A stretch of 64,000 nt of DNA from Durusdinium trenchii (GCA_963970005.1 CAXAMN010023707.1:417294-481293); one strand, 5' to 3'. Positions 31,712 through 42,313 are shown, counted from the first letter of the stretch. Numbers and translations: made by a program. The notes: a model not told the origin generated them from the letters alone.

Positions 31712-32253
31712 TTATTCTTGGTGTAGGATGGTGTAGGGCATCTGTAGTTTGGCAAAAAGGGCCAAAGGCGGCAGCTGCAAACAGGCAGCAGGGGCTACAA
31801 GATGTTTACAACTCGGTGTCGTGTTTGGGCAAAACCTTACCCTGAAGCCTGCTGACTCAAGTTCAGTGGTTCCGTATTGCATGTACTCAGTCAAAGGCAG
31901 GTCACTTGAAAACCCTGCCTGGGATAAAGGCCACATGCCCAAGGCGTTTGATTTTGGGTTGCCTTTAATTATCGTCATGAATCGTCGTGGTGTCTGATAC
32001 CCGGTCGCAACGTCCAAATCTGAGTCGTTACTTTTTGAATCCGCAACTGAGCTGTTGGCTCGAGCCAAGTAGCAAAGCCTTTACATATAATATACAGTGG
32101 TTTCAGAGTATATGGCATAATTAAACGTGGTTTATAAGGACCCCCCATATAAAAGACGTCTTTGGGTTTGTACATCTTTGGATTTGTGCCGTAGCAAAGC
32201 TTCATAAGGTGGTCATCATCGCCTCGTTGCTGAGGCCTTTGGATCATCTCCAA
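31712..32253 (-). CDS. Two overlapping minus ORFs, unknown
   Basis: Frames at 31975-32253 (CYGTNPKMYKPKDVFYMGGP, YKPRLIMPYTLKPLYIICKG) and 31712-32068 (ATGYQTPRRFMTIIKGNPKS, GLPLTEYMQYGT-like) are both protein-like and overlap out of frame. They share orientation with the minus-strand fragments from 28.8 to 34.1 kb. Competing plus frames exist (see 32205). Confidence 0.25.
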
Positions 32254-32397
32254 GCTCTTGGGATTGCACGCAGCAACCGCTTGGTCCGGGACACCCGGAA
32301 GTGGTTAGACTCCAACCGCTTTCGAAGTCTGACGACGAGAGTGTCAAAGTACATGGTGTTTGGTGTGCGTTTGGAGGATGAGCCTGAAATAGTCTGA
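32205..32397 (+). CDS. Candidate terminal exon, basic
   Basis: The frame encodes VVIIASLLRPLDHLQALGIA, RSNRLVRDTRKWLDSNRFRS, LTTRVSKYMVFGVRLEDEPE and IV, with a stop at 32395-32397. An acceptor CATAAG| sits at its start. It overlaps the end of a minus ORF by about 50 bp. No family was recognised. Confidence 0.4.
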
Positions 32398-32849
32398 ACA
32401 TTTGCATCATTTGGCAGTCAATTTAAGCATATTTATATATAATATGCATATATTAGCCAATGTCCTTCTCTATTGTGAGAAACAGAGAACACCTTGCTGT
32501 GCTTCTTGGCGCGAAGCCAAAGATCGTCCCAAGATTAAGATCTTGCAGCAGTGTGCGAAGGTTGATCCTGTTGAATGGTTTGACCTGAACATGGTTCAAG
32601 AGTGTACATGTTAATAGGACCACCCCAAAACCATTGCAATGGGTTGTGGTCGATCTATTTTTGTCTTCCAGGGATTCTATCTCCCCAAACCACCCATCCC
32701 GACGTGGGTCCCGACGTCGCCAGAGATTTGGTCCATCACTCATGTGTTTTTCGGCCGTCACAAAAAAAAGACAGGTGATCGGCAGAAAGCAGAACCCTGT
32801 GTGAGGTGATCGTCAGAAAAAGTAAGAACACCCCTCATGTGTTTTTGGA

Positions 32850-33012
32850 CCTCCGACCTTTGTTCCCCCATACGCGTGTGGAATCGAGTTGCGTGGTCCC
32901 ACCGCGCAAGTTGGATTTGAGGTTTGGAACCATCGCCTGGGCGGTCTTGAACATTTGCAGCTTGGGCTTGGTCGGTGTGTTTTTGCTTGGGCGGTTGATC
33001 CGGTGCAACTGA
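32850..33012 (+). CDS. Candidate terminal exon with a membrane helix
   Basis: The frame encodes LRPLFPHTRVESSCVVPPRK then a hydrophobic stretch (IAWAVLNICSLGLVGVFLLG) and RLIRCN before a TGA. This looks like a C-terminal membrane helix with a short basic tail. Minus frames are also open here. Confidence 0.35.
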
Positions 33013-33493
33013 TCCGACTGTCAGCGTTTTTTGCTGCCTCGACGTCTCGGTGAAGGTTAACATGAAACAGGCTTCTAGGTTGGAGGCTAGCGGCACAACA
33101 TGCACCGGTGTTGGGCAAAGAGTGGCGGTTCGTGGGAAACATGTTCAAACCTAGATTTACATAATTGAAGTCTCGAGGGCTCAGTGGGCTCAAACCATTC
33201 GAGAAACATCACTCATGATCAAACCATTTGAGACTTAGGACCCAAACACTTCGTCTTGAGAAAGACTCCGCTCAAGAGCTTGAGGCTTAGACATGCCATG
33301 ACATGCCGATCTACAGACCTTTCGGCATGAGCGACCAGCAGGGCTTTCATGGCGGACATCTCTGCTCTGGGAAGCGTTTGTTTTCTTGGCACTGTGCCTG
33401 TGATGGTTCTGAGTTCGCCTGGCACGGGAGACCCCCACCTTTTTTTCCCACCGAGTCTACGAACAGAACAGAATAGACATGAATAGACTACAG

Positions 33494-33535
33494 GTTAGGG
33501 CGATCAACCCACCAGGGTGCACAGTGCTCTATCGG
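33494..33535 (+). CDS. Candidate micro-exon
   Basis: This 42-bp, phase 0/0 segment lies between GACTACAG| and |GTGAGA and encodes VRAINPPGCTVLYR. It is short; support is the splice context only. Confidence 0.25.
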
Positions 33536-33706
33536 GTGAGACGAGCCGGAGCGGCACAAAACAAAAAACGACGAGCCGGTGCGGACGTCAAAGGTATTGG
33601 AGGAATCGTTGGGAGTTGGCAAAGCCCCACCCAGATTCGGATGAGTTGTGAATGTTGTCTGTTTGCACCCAAGAGTCATTGTGCTGATGACTGTGGGCCT
33701 AGTTTA

Positions 33707-34111
33707 CTAGTTGGAAACAACGTTTCTTGCTGTTGTCAAACCAACAGCTCGTTCTTCAACGAGTAGTACTCGCTTATGGTCGCTGCTGTTGGTCGCATCC
33801 ACTAAGTGTTTTCCCATCCGGACCGGGTGGATTGCGACCGCCGCTCCCGGTGTTTGAATCGCCTCTTCGGACCGGGACCACCGGGACCACGGGACCGCTG
33901 GCTGCTTGAAAGCAGGTAACCACCTGCCCTTCGACACGTGCATCCACCTCCCTGTCCCGTGCCCTGTCAGGTCGGTAGCGGTGTCGGAGCGGTGCAATGG
34001 TCTAACCCCCAACAGAAGGTGCCTCTCAGTCCAACCCGATCCCCTGAAGAGGGGGGAAAAGGTTTCGTAAAGACTACGAAAGGCGACGATTGTTGAACAA
34101 ACTAAAAACAC
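33707..34111 (-). CDS. 134-codon minus ORF, unknown
   Basis: The frame includes TATDLTGHGTGRWMHVSKGR and HPVRMGKHLVDATNSSDHKR followed by VLLVEERAVGLTTARNVVSN at the C-terminus. It is the rightmost of the minus-strand cluster. No family was recognised. Confidence 0.25.
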   Translation of the reverse strand: MFLVCSTIVAFRSLYETFSPLFRGSGWTERHLLLGVRPLHRSDTATDLTGHGTGRWMHVSKGRWLPAFKQPAVPWSRWSRSEEAIQTPGAAVAIHPVRMGKHLVDATNSSDHKRVLLVEERAVGLTTARNVVSN

Positions 34112-35530
34112 ATGACTGCAGTTTTTCCAGCCAGGGTCATCAGACGATCATAATTATCTTGCATATTATCACCACATTTCACGTGACGTGGGTGTGACTC
34201 CAGCAGAATTTGATCTTAACAGTTTGTTACAGGCAGTATTTCAGTAATTTTCAGTGTTACTAGCGATGGCCTCCAACCTAAGAGGTGGGGGAGTTCATGA
34301 CCAGTATACTCAGATTGATCTATCCTCGTGGAGTACAATGCTTTTCGATGTGTAGTCCACAGCGCAACAACCAGCCGGATTGTTTGAGTTCTTTTGAACG
34401 GTTGCCATAGACACCTTTTTATAGTTTTGAGCTGATCCAGAAACCGTTCATTTCAAAAAAGAGGCAAGAAGACTGTGATGAAACTAATAATTGAACAACA
34501 AATACAAAGGAATAGTACAAAATAGTATTAAAAACAAACAAACAACACTATTTACCCAAGGAAGGCTCATGAGTGCTGGCCCCCTAACTTGGAGCAAAAA
34601 GAGAGGAACATTTGATTAGAGGAGGATGAAAGAGGAGCAAGAGAGCAAGAGAAGAACGAGAAAAAGACTGCCTGCAAGGAAATTACAATGTGCCAACCGA
34701 TCCTCGCTGCTATTTGAGGAGGCGAATGATTGAACCACTGTAACGCTTGCTCAAACACAGAAGCCCATAACCAGCCACCCACAGCACTTAAACGCAAAAG
34801 GACTTGGTTGGAAGGAATCCTTCAATAAAGGTGACTTGAGGAGACCTTGATTGGTTTGATTGGGTCAAAATCGTTGCTTAGTATTAGATGGAATAAACCA
34901 AGAGACGATGCGAGAAGACATTAAGAGGACAAACAAGTAGAGAGAAACAATCACCCAGGAAAGGAGAGTTATTGTTGTAGTGCAGGAAGTCAACTTATTA
35001 ACATGTGTGTCACATAGACTTTCTCGAGTATTGGTCTCTTTTTCAGGAGGCCAGAGTGATTTATTATTGTGGTTTATTGAGCACATGGCAGGAACATGTT
35101 GGTTTTGGCAAGGATTCACGATCAAGGATTTGTGTGTCTTTCCTAGGGTGAACACATATAGAAACTGATGGTTTGGAGCTGGGTTGAAAGCTCTGAACCT
35201 TAACGCAAAACCAAAAAGAAGGTTCAAGAAGACCAAACCAAAATATATGCAGAAAGAGCAAGTATTGCAAGACTTGTTCAATTTAAATAGGGAGACGATA
35301 GACATTTATATTTTTATTTTTAGCAGACCTTTCAATATCCGAGGTCAGGTTACTTGAGGAGTGTCAGCTTTTTTGTCCTTTTCCGTGGGAGGAAGCATAG
35401 GTTTATAATTGGTTGTCAAATCCGCGTTGCATAATACTATCACTCACACTTTTGTTTACTTTGTTCAGTTCTATGAGTTAACTCATGTCTGTGAATATGT
35501 CCAAACCGCTGCTCCAGAGTCCGTTTTCAG
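34112..35530. other. 1.4 kb AT-richer spacer, no supported gene
   Basis: It contains one diverged copy of the 22-bp minisatellite unit (34263-34283) and A-rich tracts. A 146-codon minus ORF (34865-35305) is Phe/Leu/Ser-rich with poor codon bias and is not called. Confidence 0.45.
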
Positions 35531-35688
35531 CGCACCGGAGAAGCTGCTCCAGGTACCCTGCTTTGCCCAAGGATCACAACACGTCGCTCGGCACCGGTGG
35601 GCTTCCGGCGGGCGGCGGTGCGGCCGTTTGCTGCGGTGAAACACCTGGTGGCTCGCTGCGCACTCGCGGGGACAGCGAGCGGAGCAAT
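35531..35688 (+). CDS. Internal exon, Gly-rich
   Basis: This 158-bp exon lies between CCGTTTTCAG| and |GTGTGA. It encodes HRRSCSRYPALPKDHNTSLG, TGGLPAGGGAAVCCGETPGG, then SLRTRGDSERSN, ending in phase 0. GC3 is high over the second half. It could belong to the exon chain that follows. Confidence 0.45.
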
Positions 35689-36148
35689 GTGTGAGCTGCC
35701 GATGTGTAACCTTATTTGTTGTCTTGCATGTTAGCTGCCTAGACATGCTCACCCATTCAAGTTGGCAGAGGTGCTCACAGGGTACACAAAGCATCACAGA
35801 GCTTTCACATGATGCAAATCTAATGGCCTGTTGTTTTCACCAGCCAAGCAACCAGTTCACGTTTGAGACAACACCCGCTATTGCAAGACAAGGTGCACAT
35901 GGATGACCAATCACCACGGAGATGGTTTTGGCATCGTGACAGGTTCGCTGTTCACACTTGTAAGAATCCAAGAACGTCGTGAAAGAATCTCACTCCGCAA
36001 CGCCGGTTTTGTCGTGTTTCTATGGTGTTGTGTGACCTTAGAAGAAACCTGGAGTCTTGGATCTTGCTGCTGGTCATATTGGTTTGCCCTTGTTGGTTCT
36101 ATACTTTCCCGTATCGGATCTACTGGTTAGTCGGTTAGTACATGTTAG

Positions 36149-36377
36149 CACAAAGGAGTCGACATACCACTCCGCTGTGGATCCATTAAATCCCCAGGGC
36201 GGACGACTTGTCATCCATGCTGCTTCTTGCCGCAGGCACCATCGCTTTCCAAACACCAACTACGCGACCCTTAGCACCATGACGGACTGCTGGGGTTCAG
36301 AAAAAGGAATGCACATGTACCAGCTTCTTCAGTACGTGACCTTCAGGGTTCCTTTTCATGACCCTTGGGAGGCTTAA
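36149..36377 (+). CDS. Exon, unknown protein
   Basis: The frame encodes YHSAVDPLNPQGGRLVIHAA, SCRRHHRFPNTNYATLSTMT, DCWGSEKGMHMYQLLQYVTF and RVPFHDPWEA, to TAA 36375-36377. It may instead start in phase 0 at 36156 (ACAAAG|) and end at |GTGACC (36336), which would join it in phase to the exons at 36656 and 36836. No family was recognised. Confidence 0.5.
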
Positions 36378-36655
36378 GTGAACCAGGTAGGATGGGTCTC
36401 TCTTTCGCGTCACTGGCGTCCACGGCCCTGGTCCCCAAGAAGGGTCAGAAGGGTCGTACCGGTGGCACGGTCGCCGACCGGTCGTCATGGTGGTGACCAT
36501 GTGGTACCGGTTTTTCTGGGCACGGAGGTCCCAATGTTTGGGTGCTCAAAGGCGGACTGCGGAACTCACAGAGGTAACATGCTCAACAGAGCAGAGCAAG
36601 TGACTGACGGCTGTACTGCTTATTCACATCGTGAAAACTGCTCTTGATGCCGCAG

Positions 36656-36910
36656 CTCGTTCGGCGAGCCGTCCCCCCCCAGCGGCCAGGACCGCGCTTT
36701 TGGCACCTTCCGGCCGTGAGCCGGGAAGAGTCCGGATGGGCGGAAGAGTCCGGAGAGAGGAGTCTCCTTGAGGCCCTATAGGCTATAAGGGGTGTCAATT
36801 CCCAAACGGGATCCCTTTTGCTTTCGAAGCCGCAGGTTTCGGTACGCCTGGAGTTTGTTGGGTACAATCCACTTAAGAGAGTGTGCGAACACATCACCGC
36901 ACCGCAGAGG
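36656..36910 (+). CDS. Two phase-compatible exons, unknown protein
   Basis: Exon 36656-36715 (TGCCGCAG| to |GTGAGC) encodes LVRRAVPPQRPGPRFWHLPA. After a 120-bp GT-AG intron, exon 36836-36910 (GCCGCAG| to |GTAAGT) encodes VSVRLEFVGYNPLKRVCEHI then TAPQR. Both are phase 0/0 with strong consensus sites. No family was recognised. Confidence 0.6.
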
Positions 36911-37247
36911 GTAAGTGGATTAAGAAGTGTCCGTTAACCAGCGCATGTCCGGGGGCTTTGGTAGAGTTCTTTCTAGTTGAATTTGTGCGTCACTTCTTTA
37001 GCTTCAGCGTTGGTTCGTGAAAATGAGATAGAAGCTCTAGCTGAAAGTGGCTGAAAGGCTGGATTCGCAAATTTGGGAACGTGTTGGTCACATCATTTTG
37101 GGAGAATTCCAAATCTTCATGGAGTGAGGAAGTTTGCTGAAACCTGCTTTCAAATCAAGACTCATACAGACTCATTTGATGCCTTTTTGTTCCAAAACTC
37201 ATAACGGTCTTGGATGGCTTGGAATGGCAGTCCCAGTGTATTTCCAG

Positions 37248-37420
37248 TTGATCGGACCCCCGCAAACGAACACCATTTCGGCACGAAAGGTACAGAGCTG
37301 CTGGGAAGGCAGTCAATGAGTCGGGGGATCCTAGAGAGTGTCGGGCTGCCGACGAAGCTGGCGGACTTCTTTTTCGTGTCTGTGCCTGGCCTGTGCCTCT
37401 TGAGGAGTAGAGTCGTCTAG
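37248..37420 (+). CDS. Terminal exon, unknown protein
   Basis: After TATTTCCAG| the frame encodes DRTPANEHHFGTKGTELLGR, QSMSRGILESVGLPTKLADF, FFVSVPGLCLLRSRVV and a stop at 37418-37420. It is the likely 3' end of the gene whose exons lie at 36656-36910, but its phase (two bases, then codons) needs one more exon between them. Confidence 0.5.
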
Positions 37421-37660
37421 TTGTTTAGTTGTCGTTTCAGAAGTCTATGGGTCAAGATGTACATGCCAAACGCTCCATGTAAGCCAATATATTATAGATA
37501 GAAAACCAAATGATGAGTGGACGCGGAAGACACTCTTTTTTTCGATCTCTTTGGAGATGAGTGGACGAACGATGCCAGACGAATGGACTTGACGCCAGGC
37601 TTGGCGCATCATGACATGTCCTGACTCAGTCCAGATTCATTGGTTCTGAAGTTGGGTGAC

Positions 37661-37692
37661 TGTCCATATATGGCATACATAGAGTGTTTGGG
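37661..37692. mobile_element. Family A solo terminus
   Basis: Read in reverse this is CCCAAACACTCTATGTATGC followed by CATATATGGACAG, the same start as the copy at 60586. No partner terminus was found nearby. Confidence 0.5.
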
Positions 37693-39295
37693 TATTACAT
37701 ATCAATTCTATTGGAACTTTGCGGGGTTTGATTCTCGATAGTTGGATGGTTCGGAACTGGCCTGGCACCGTTTCAAGGGCGCCTGGGCCAACATATATTC
37801 TGCTTTGAGCAATACCAACATCTTTCATGCGGACTCGTATCTATATATAGACAGCTAGCTTTTTTTGATCCACACAAAGCCAACCACAAGCAAAAACCAT
37901 AAAACATGTGTTTGTGTGTTTGTTTGTTTAGGAGTATTGAACATCATTATTTGTGCACCCTTCGAGCATTCCAACCCCTCCCCCCCAAAATAAAAGAAGC
38001 ACCCCGTGCGTCTCTCCTGTCTTCCATGCGGCGTGGCCGGAATTGCAGGAATGACGAGCAGGAGATTCCAAGTCTCAGAGAGGCGCTGTGTTCGTTTCGA
38101 AGGGTGGTGTTTTTATTGTGAATGACACTTCATTCATGTATATTTCTCTCTGGGGGGTTCATCAGAGAGGCTCACAAACTATGGACTTTGGCACCCACAC
38201 AGGATAACAGGTAGACATCAATAGCAGCATTCAAAGGATTGCACAACTGTTCTCCCCACATTCTTTCCCAGTATGTTTGTTACATACTTAGCTGCCTCAT
38301 CAAAACTCACCTTGGTACTGCGCTGTACACTGGCCTAGCACGAGAGAATACAAAAGAGCGGCGTTTGACACAAACAAGTGGGAGGTATTGTTTTGTCACG
38401 CAACATAACAAGCCTGACATGAGATTCCGCCCACTTGAATTTACTGTGGCAGGGTAACCTACAGTTGAAGATGGCACCATAGGATGATGCCCTATATCCT
38501 TTGTATATTACATGCGGCCGTGCCTCTTCATGACGCCTTGACCTCTTCCTATATATGATCCTATATGGTGTTTTCGATTCACAAAGTACTATACCAGGTC
38601 GTTGTCAAGTCTTGCTAAGTCTTGTCGTTCTTTCTACAAGTCTTCCGCTCGGCCACCTTCGCAGGCCGTGCCTTCGCAATGGTCTTTCCTTTGCCACTGG
38701 GCGTCGTTTCGCGTGTCGATGGGGGAACGGAGAAACGACTGTTGTGGTCGTGCGAAGATCGATGCGACTGTTGTGGTCTCATGTTTTGGAAACAAGTAGA
38801 AAACATATGGCTGTGGGTCGAAACCTCCTACCCCTGGTTGACCGGTGAAAATGAACAGATTTCTCTATAATGGATGTCAACTCATCAGGATTGGCTCCAG
38901 GTTTTGTCCCACAGCCTAACATCGAGTCTTGCACATCAATGCCTGTCCTGACTTAGACAGGCAAAGGAACTGCCGTGAGTGGTGGGAACCGGTTTGGTGG
39001 TTGGACCCACTTGGAAGCATCAACTACTTATGAACGAGGGATGAAGAACCGAAGCGTTCACCCATGGGAGGTGGTGAATGTGAATGTGCTGCGCTGAAGC
39101 TCAACTGGTACACTGGGGAGAAACGGAGAAAGTGCGGAGAAAGTGGGTCAAACACCTCGCCTCTCCCCCCCAATGTCGAAAACACACAGAACGTTCAACT
39201 AGCTCTGATGTTTACCCTTATATTGATCCACTGCATTGATTTCTTAATTTATGTATAATTGTCATTGGTCGATCTATTGCTAATTTATATATGAC
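37693..39295. other. Mostly spacer, few weak exons
   Basis: Apart from the micro-exon at 38049, the best frame is 38622-38870 (EKRLLWSCEDRCDCCGLMFW, KQVENIWLWVETSYPWLTGE), which lacks clear splice context and has a competing frame. Confidence 0.4.
38049..38103 (+). CDS. Candidate micro-exon
   Basis: This 55-bp segment lies between GAATTGCAG| and |GTGGTG and encodes NDEQEIPSLREALCSFRR. The charged helical look and clean sites support it modestly. Confidence 0.35.
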
Positions 39296-39400
39296 TCTAT
39301 ACCAGGACCATCCTGTTTGGGTGTCCTGGCGGGACTATGACTACCCCACCCACTACTGTCCGCGATTTCCAGGACACCCAGATGGTCGGAGGGTCCAGGT
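39296..39400 (+). repeat. Inverted repeat, family C
   Basis: GGACCATCCTGTTTGGGTGT with CCTGG faces CCAGGACACCCAGATGGTCG with GAGGGTCC about 45 bp on. The left arm matches the minus strand at 10908-10960. Confidence 0.55.
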
Positions 39401-39420
39401 ATGCTCTTCATTTGCACAAG

Positions 39421-39525
39421 CCCAGACACTCCATGGGACTGGCATCTACATTGAGCCCCTTTTCAAACACCCCTGGCCGTTTCTCGGCAGTCCGTCCTGC
39501 CAGTCCCAGACTCGTCGTGTCTGGG
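39421..39525. mobile_element. Family A element, copy at 39.4 kb
   Basis: The left end CCCAGACACTCCATGGGACT with GGCA faces the right end TGCCAGTCCC, AGACTCGTCGTGTCTGGG. The interior has no coding capacity. The right end is three bases from a likely exon acceptor. Confidence 0.75.
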
Positions 39526-39528
39526 AAG

Positions 39529-39605
39529 TGGCGAACTGCAAACAGTTTCGCCTCGACTCTCCGAGCGACAGCCTGGCCGCCCGCCTTCGCACCGGGTCTC
39601 GATAG
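39529..39605 (+). CDS. Terminal exon beside a family A element
   Basis: After CTGGGAAG| the frame encodes ANCKQFRLDSPSDSLAARLR then TGSR and a stop (39603-39605), with nearly all codons ending G or C. It begins three bases after the family A element, so the element would be intronic and supply or abut the acceptor. Confidence 0.4.
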
Positions 39606-39814
39606 ACCAAAAGCGAGTCGACATGCCGGTCAAAGCAATTCCCACAGAGCCAGCTGGAGCAAAACGGATAGCAGTGATAGCAACATGGCTTCGTTAGAGC
39701 CAGCTGGTGCCCCACTTTCGGGCCTTTAGAGCTTGGTGACTGCCACTGAAAACTGCTATACAGAAAGCTCCAGATGGTGTTTCGATTCACCATTGATGAT
39801 CATTGATCTATTTA

Positions 39815-40130
39815 TTCAACATATACAATTGCTCTGAGCCTGGCCTTGCCAACTGGATGCATCAGGAGGACATAGTCAATGCGACCCTTTATCAACTTCT
39901 TCCGCGTGTTTCGTGCCATGTCGTAGTAATTGGACATCTTGAAGAGGTTTAGTAAGCTTTCCACCCTGGCCACCCTTCTTCCGCATCGGGCCGTGGGAAC
40001 GCATGCCGGTCGCACCCGAGGCATTGGCGTCCTCCTTTTCTTTTCCCTTTTGGCGGTCGAGGCATCCGGCCGTTGGATGCAGGAAGATGGGGGATGGGTC
40101 CCTCTTTAAACGAACATGGCCATTTCTCAC
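39815..40130 (-). CDS. Minus-strand coding-like frames, doubtful strand
   Basis: Two overlapping minus frames are protein-like: KGKEKEDANASGATGMRSHG with PMRKKGGQGGKLTKPLQDVQ, and ARNTRKKLIKGRIDYVLLMH with PVGKARLRAIVYVE to a stop. Plus-strand frames across 39950-40110 are equally open, so the strand is unresolved. Confidence 0.25.
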
Positions 40131-40585
40131 TCTATAGTGATCATCTTAGATATTTGCGAGTTGATCGTTTGATGATTGATAGTGTGATGGTGGTCAGAGC
40201 ATCTACACCTAAGTGCCGAACTCTTGATAGGCCAAGAGCGCGTGTGTGGGAGAATCTGAGAAGGTGTCTCTACGCTAAGCCGAGGCGGTGCAGCTTGGCG
40301 GTGCACTGCCCTCACGCTCGATGTCAGCGGTTTCTTGGTGCGGATTGTTGGTCGTTCGAAGAGTTTTTTTCGATGTGTTACTGTTATGGGTTGTTTGACC
40401 TCAGCCTGCTCTTCCACTTCCGTGACCAAATACCCTGTTTGATAGGAAATCAGGTTGCTTTTCAGGTGTTCTTCATGGGTCAGAGAACAGGAAGGGTGAT
40501 GATGGAAGAATTGCAGAAGCAAAACGTATACTCTACGGACCTTGACATCGGTTCCCATCCCTTGTGGCAACCGGAGATTATTTGA
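40073..40585 (+). CDS. 170-codon ORF, unknown protein
   Basis: An ATG-to-stop frame with MVVRASTPKCRTLDRPRARV, WENLRRCLYAKPRRCSLAVH, a Cys/aromatic stretch (WSFEEFFSMCYCYGLFDLSL) and a C-terminus GRVMMEELQKQNVYSTDLDI. No repeats occur inside. A 147-codon minus frame overlaps but has poorer composition. No family was recognised. Confidence 0.4.
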   Translation: MDAGRWGMGPSLNEHGHFSLYSDHLRYLRVDRLMIDSVMVVRASTPKCRTLDRPRARVWENLRRCLYAKPRRCSLAVHCPHARCQRFLGADCWSFEEFFSMCYCYGLFDLSLLFHFRDQIPCLIGNQVAFQVFFMGQRTGRVMMEELQKQNVYSTDLDIGSHPLWQPEII

Positions 40586-40975
40586 ACAATGGTGCCCGAA
40601 CGATTTGTTTCCTGACTATATAGGGCCGCTTATTGTATAGTGAGACCCATTTAACGTTTTGTATACTGGTTTTCCCTTGTCCTTCGAGACCCCATCATTT
40701 CCATACCTACCCCATCTTGTGCCAACTTAGAAAGAAACACAATGTACTGAAGGACAGCTCGTTTTGAGTGCTCTGCAGGGGACAGCATACAGGGGACAGC
40801 GTACAAGGACTTGTGCATTTGTTGCTCTCCCGAACGTTGTGGATTCCGTCTCCAACCACCACTGGTCGTTGTGGTCGTTAGTACAGCCCACTTTTGACCT
40901 TGAGCCCTGACTCCTATTCTTCCCCCCCCCTAAACATCCCACTTTGGGTTAGTCACTATAAGTGGATCCCACAAA

Positions 40976-41257
40976 ATGCAGGGACCCTGGCCAAACTCCG
41001 ATTTCGGTTCTCAACTCTGGCCACCCTCCTCCGTGATTTCGAGATGCATCCGATCCTCTCAGCCCTCCTCCCATCCGGTGCCCAACACCCAACGAGCCGC
41101 ACGCCCGGAGCCGCACGCCCGGAGCACCGACGACATCCGTCTCATCTCCGCTCTCCGCGTCGTTGGTCGACACGTCGCGAGTTGGTCCGTCCGCGGCGTT
41201 GAAGACTCGGCACTGGAAGATCTGCCGAGTTTCAGAGCTCTGCCCTCCTCCTTTTGA
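40976..41257 (+). CDS. 93-codon ORF, unknown protein
   Basis: An ATG-to-stop frame ending RSTDDIRLISALRVVGRHVA, SWSVRGVEDSALEDLPSFRA, LPSSF. GC3 is high in the second half. Over the first half another frame (LAKLRFRFSTLATLLRDFEM) is as good, so this may be two exons. Confidence 0.35.
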   Translation: MQGPWPNSDFGSQLWPPSSVISRCIRSSQPSSHPVPNTQRAARPEPHARSTDDIRLISALRVVGRHVASWSVRGVEDSALEDLPSFRALPSSF

Positions 41258-41543
41258 CCTTGAGCTTCACCTCTTGGGCGGTGCGGCCCACAGGTGCCGC
41301 CATGCGCGCAAGTCGTAAGGTGTTGAAGGGGGGGGGTTCATAGTCCGGTATAGGTCCTAAGAGGTAGGTCCGGTGGTTCCGGTGCCGAGTCAACTTGGTG
41401 TCCGAAGCTTTTGGAGGGGTGACGAACTTCCTTCGAAGCAAGAGGAGGACATCTTGAAAGACGGCCATGACTGGAGAGGACACTTCCACGAACAACAGTA
41501 CACGGCCATGACTGGGTTGGTTAACTAGGGGAAGGACTAACAT
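41232..41543 (-). CDS. 103-codon minus ORF, doubtful
   Basis: The frame encodes SPVMAVFQDVLLLLRRKFVT, RHRNHRTYLLGPIPDYEPPP, then APVGRTAQEVKLKVKRRRAE. The end is strongly basic. It overlaps the 3' end of the plus ORF at 40976-41257 by 26 bp. No family was recognised. Confidence 0.25.
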   Translation of the reverse strand: MLVLPLVNQPSHGRVLLFVEVSSPVMAVFQDVLLLLRRKFVTPPKASDTKLTRHRNHRTYLLGPIPDYEPPPFNTLRLARMAAPVGRTAQEVKLKVKRRRAEL

Positions 41544-41840
41544 GCCAGTGATCAGTGATCAGGTGCTGGACTCTACTTCGGCTTCGTTGGCTGCCGAGCT
41601 TGGCCTAGCCAGACATTTGACTGGCTCAATTCACAAGTTTGGGTAGATACTTTCCGCCTCACTTTAGACCTGCTGTTGAAGTCCAATGGCTGGGGTCAAA
41701 ACCAGAAGACCTTGCTTGACCAGCTCACTACCAGCCAGGTCAACCACGGTTTGGAGCGAGCTCCAGACCATCCCCAAATCCACACGAGAAGGTCACTGCG
41801 TAATCTTTTGTTTTGTTTTTAACAGACTTTTCAGGGTTTG

Positions 41841-41923
41841 CCCTAGTAGCGATGCCAGGAGCCCTTATAGTAGCTTACTTCTTATTCCTAGCAGCGATGC
41901 CAGGAGCCCCTAGTAGCTTCTTG
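41841..41923. repeat. GCTACTAG-type minisatellite
   Basis: CTAGTAGCGATGCCAGGAGC occurs, then a variant CCTAGCAGCGATGCCAGGAG, in the same family as 26644 and 59348. Confidence 0.85.
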
Positions 41924-42052
41924 CCCCGATACCTTGAGTTTCCACTTCAACATGTTGCAAGTCCCACCTGCTTGCACCTCAAATGCATTGTTTCAGAACT
42001 TCTCAGTCGATCTAAAGGTCCGTCTCAGTCGATCTCGCTCTCTTCGCTTCTT

Positions 42053-42238
42053 TGGCCTCTCAGGGGTTGCTCCTCTGCCAGACTCCGCCCGACCACAGCG
42101 CTTTCGGCTCAAGCAGCGGCGGCGCGGGCCGTCCGAGTCCACGGAGAACCCGAGTCCAAGACACGGCGGGAACCGGCCGAGGGGCTGAGGGCGCAGCCGC
42201 GAGAGGGCGCCGGGGTCTCATTTTCTGGAGCTGACTGA
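42053..42238 (+). CDS. GC-rich candidate terminal exon
   Basis: After GGCCTCTCAG| all three frames stay open for 50 or more codons. Candidates are VAPLPDSARPQRFRLKQRRR (stop 42186-42188) and SAQAAAARAVRVHGEPESKT with REPAEGLRAQPREGAGVSFS (stop 42236-42238). Coding is likely but the frame is unresolved. Confidence 0.3.
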   Translation, partial: WPLRGCSSARLRPTTALSAQAAAARAVRVHGEPESKTRREPAEGLRAQPREGAGVSFSGAD

Positions 42239-42313
42239 GCTGGATTTGTCTGGAAACTATAGTGGTCTTCTTGGCTGCGCATCATTTGGTTTTTGTTGGG
42301 TTGAGAGGGTGGG

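Noticed and set aside
34865-35305. 146-codon minus ORF with hydrophobic segments
   Set aside because: AT-rich, Phe/Leu/Ser-dominated composition typical of noncoding sequence; no splice context.
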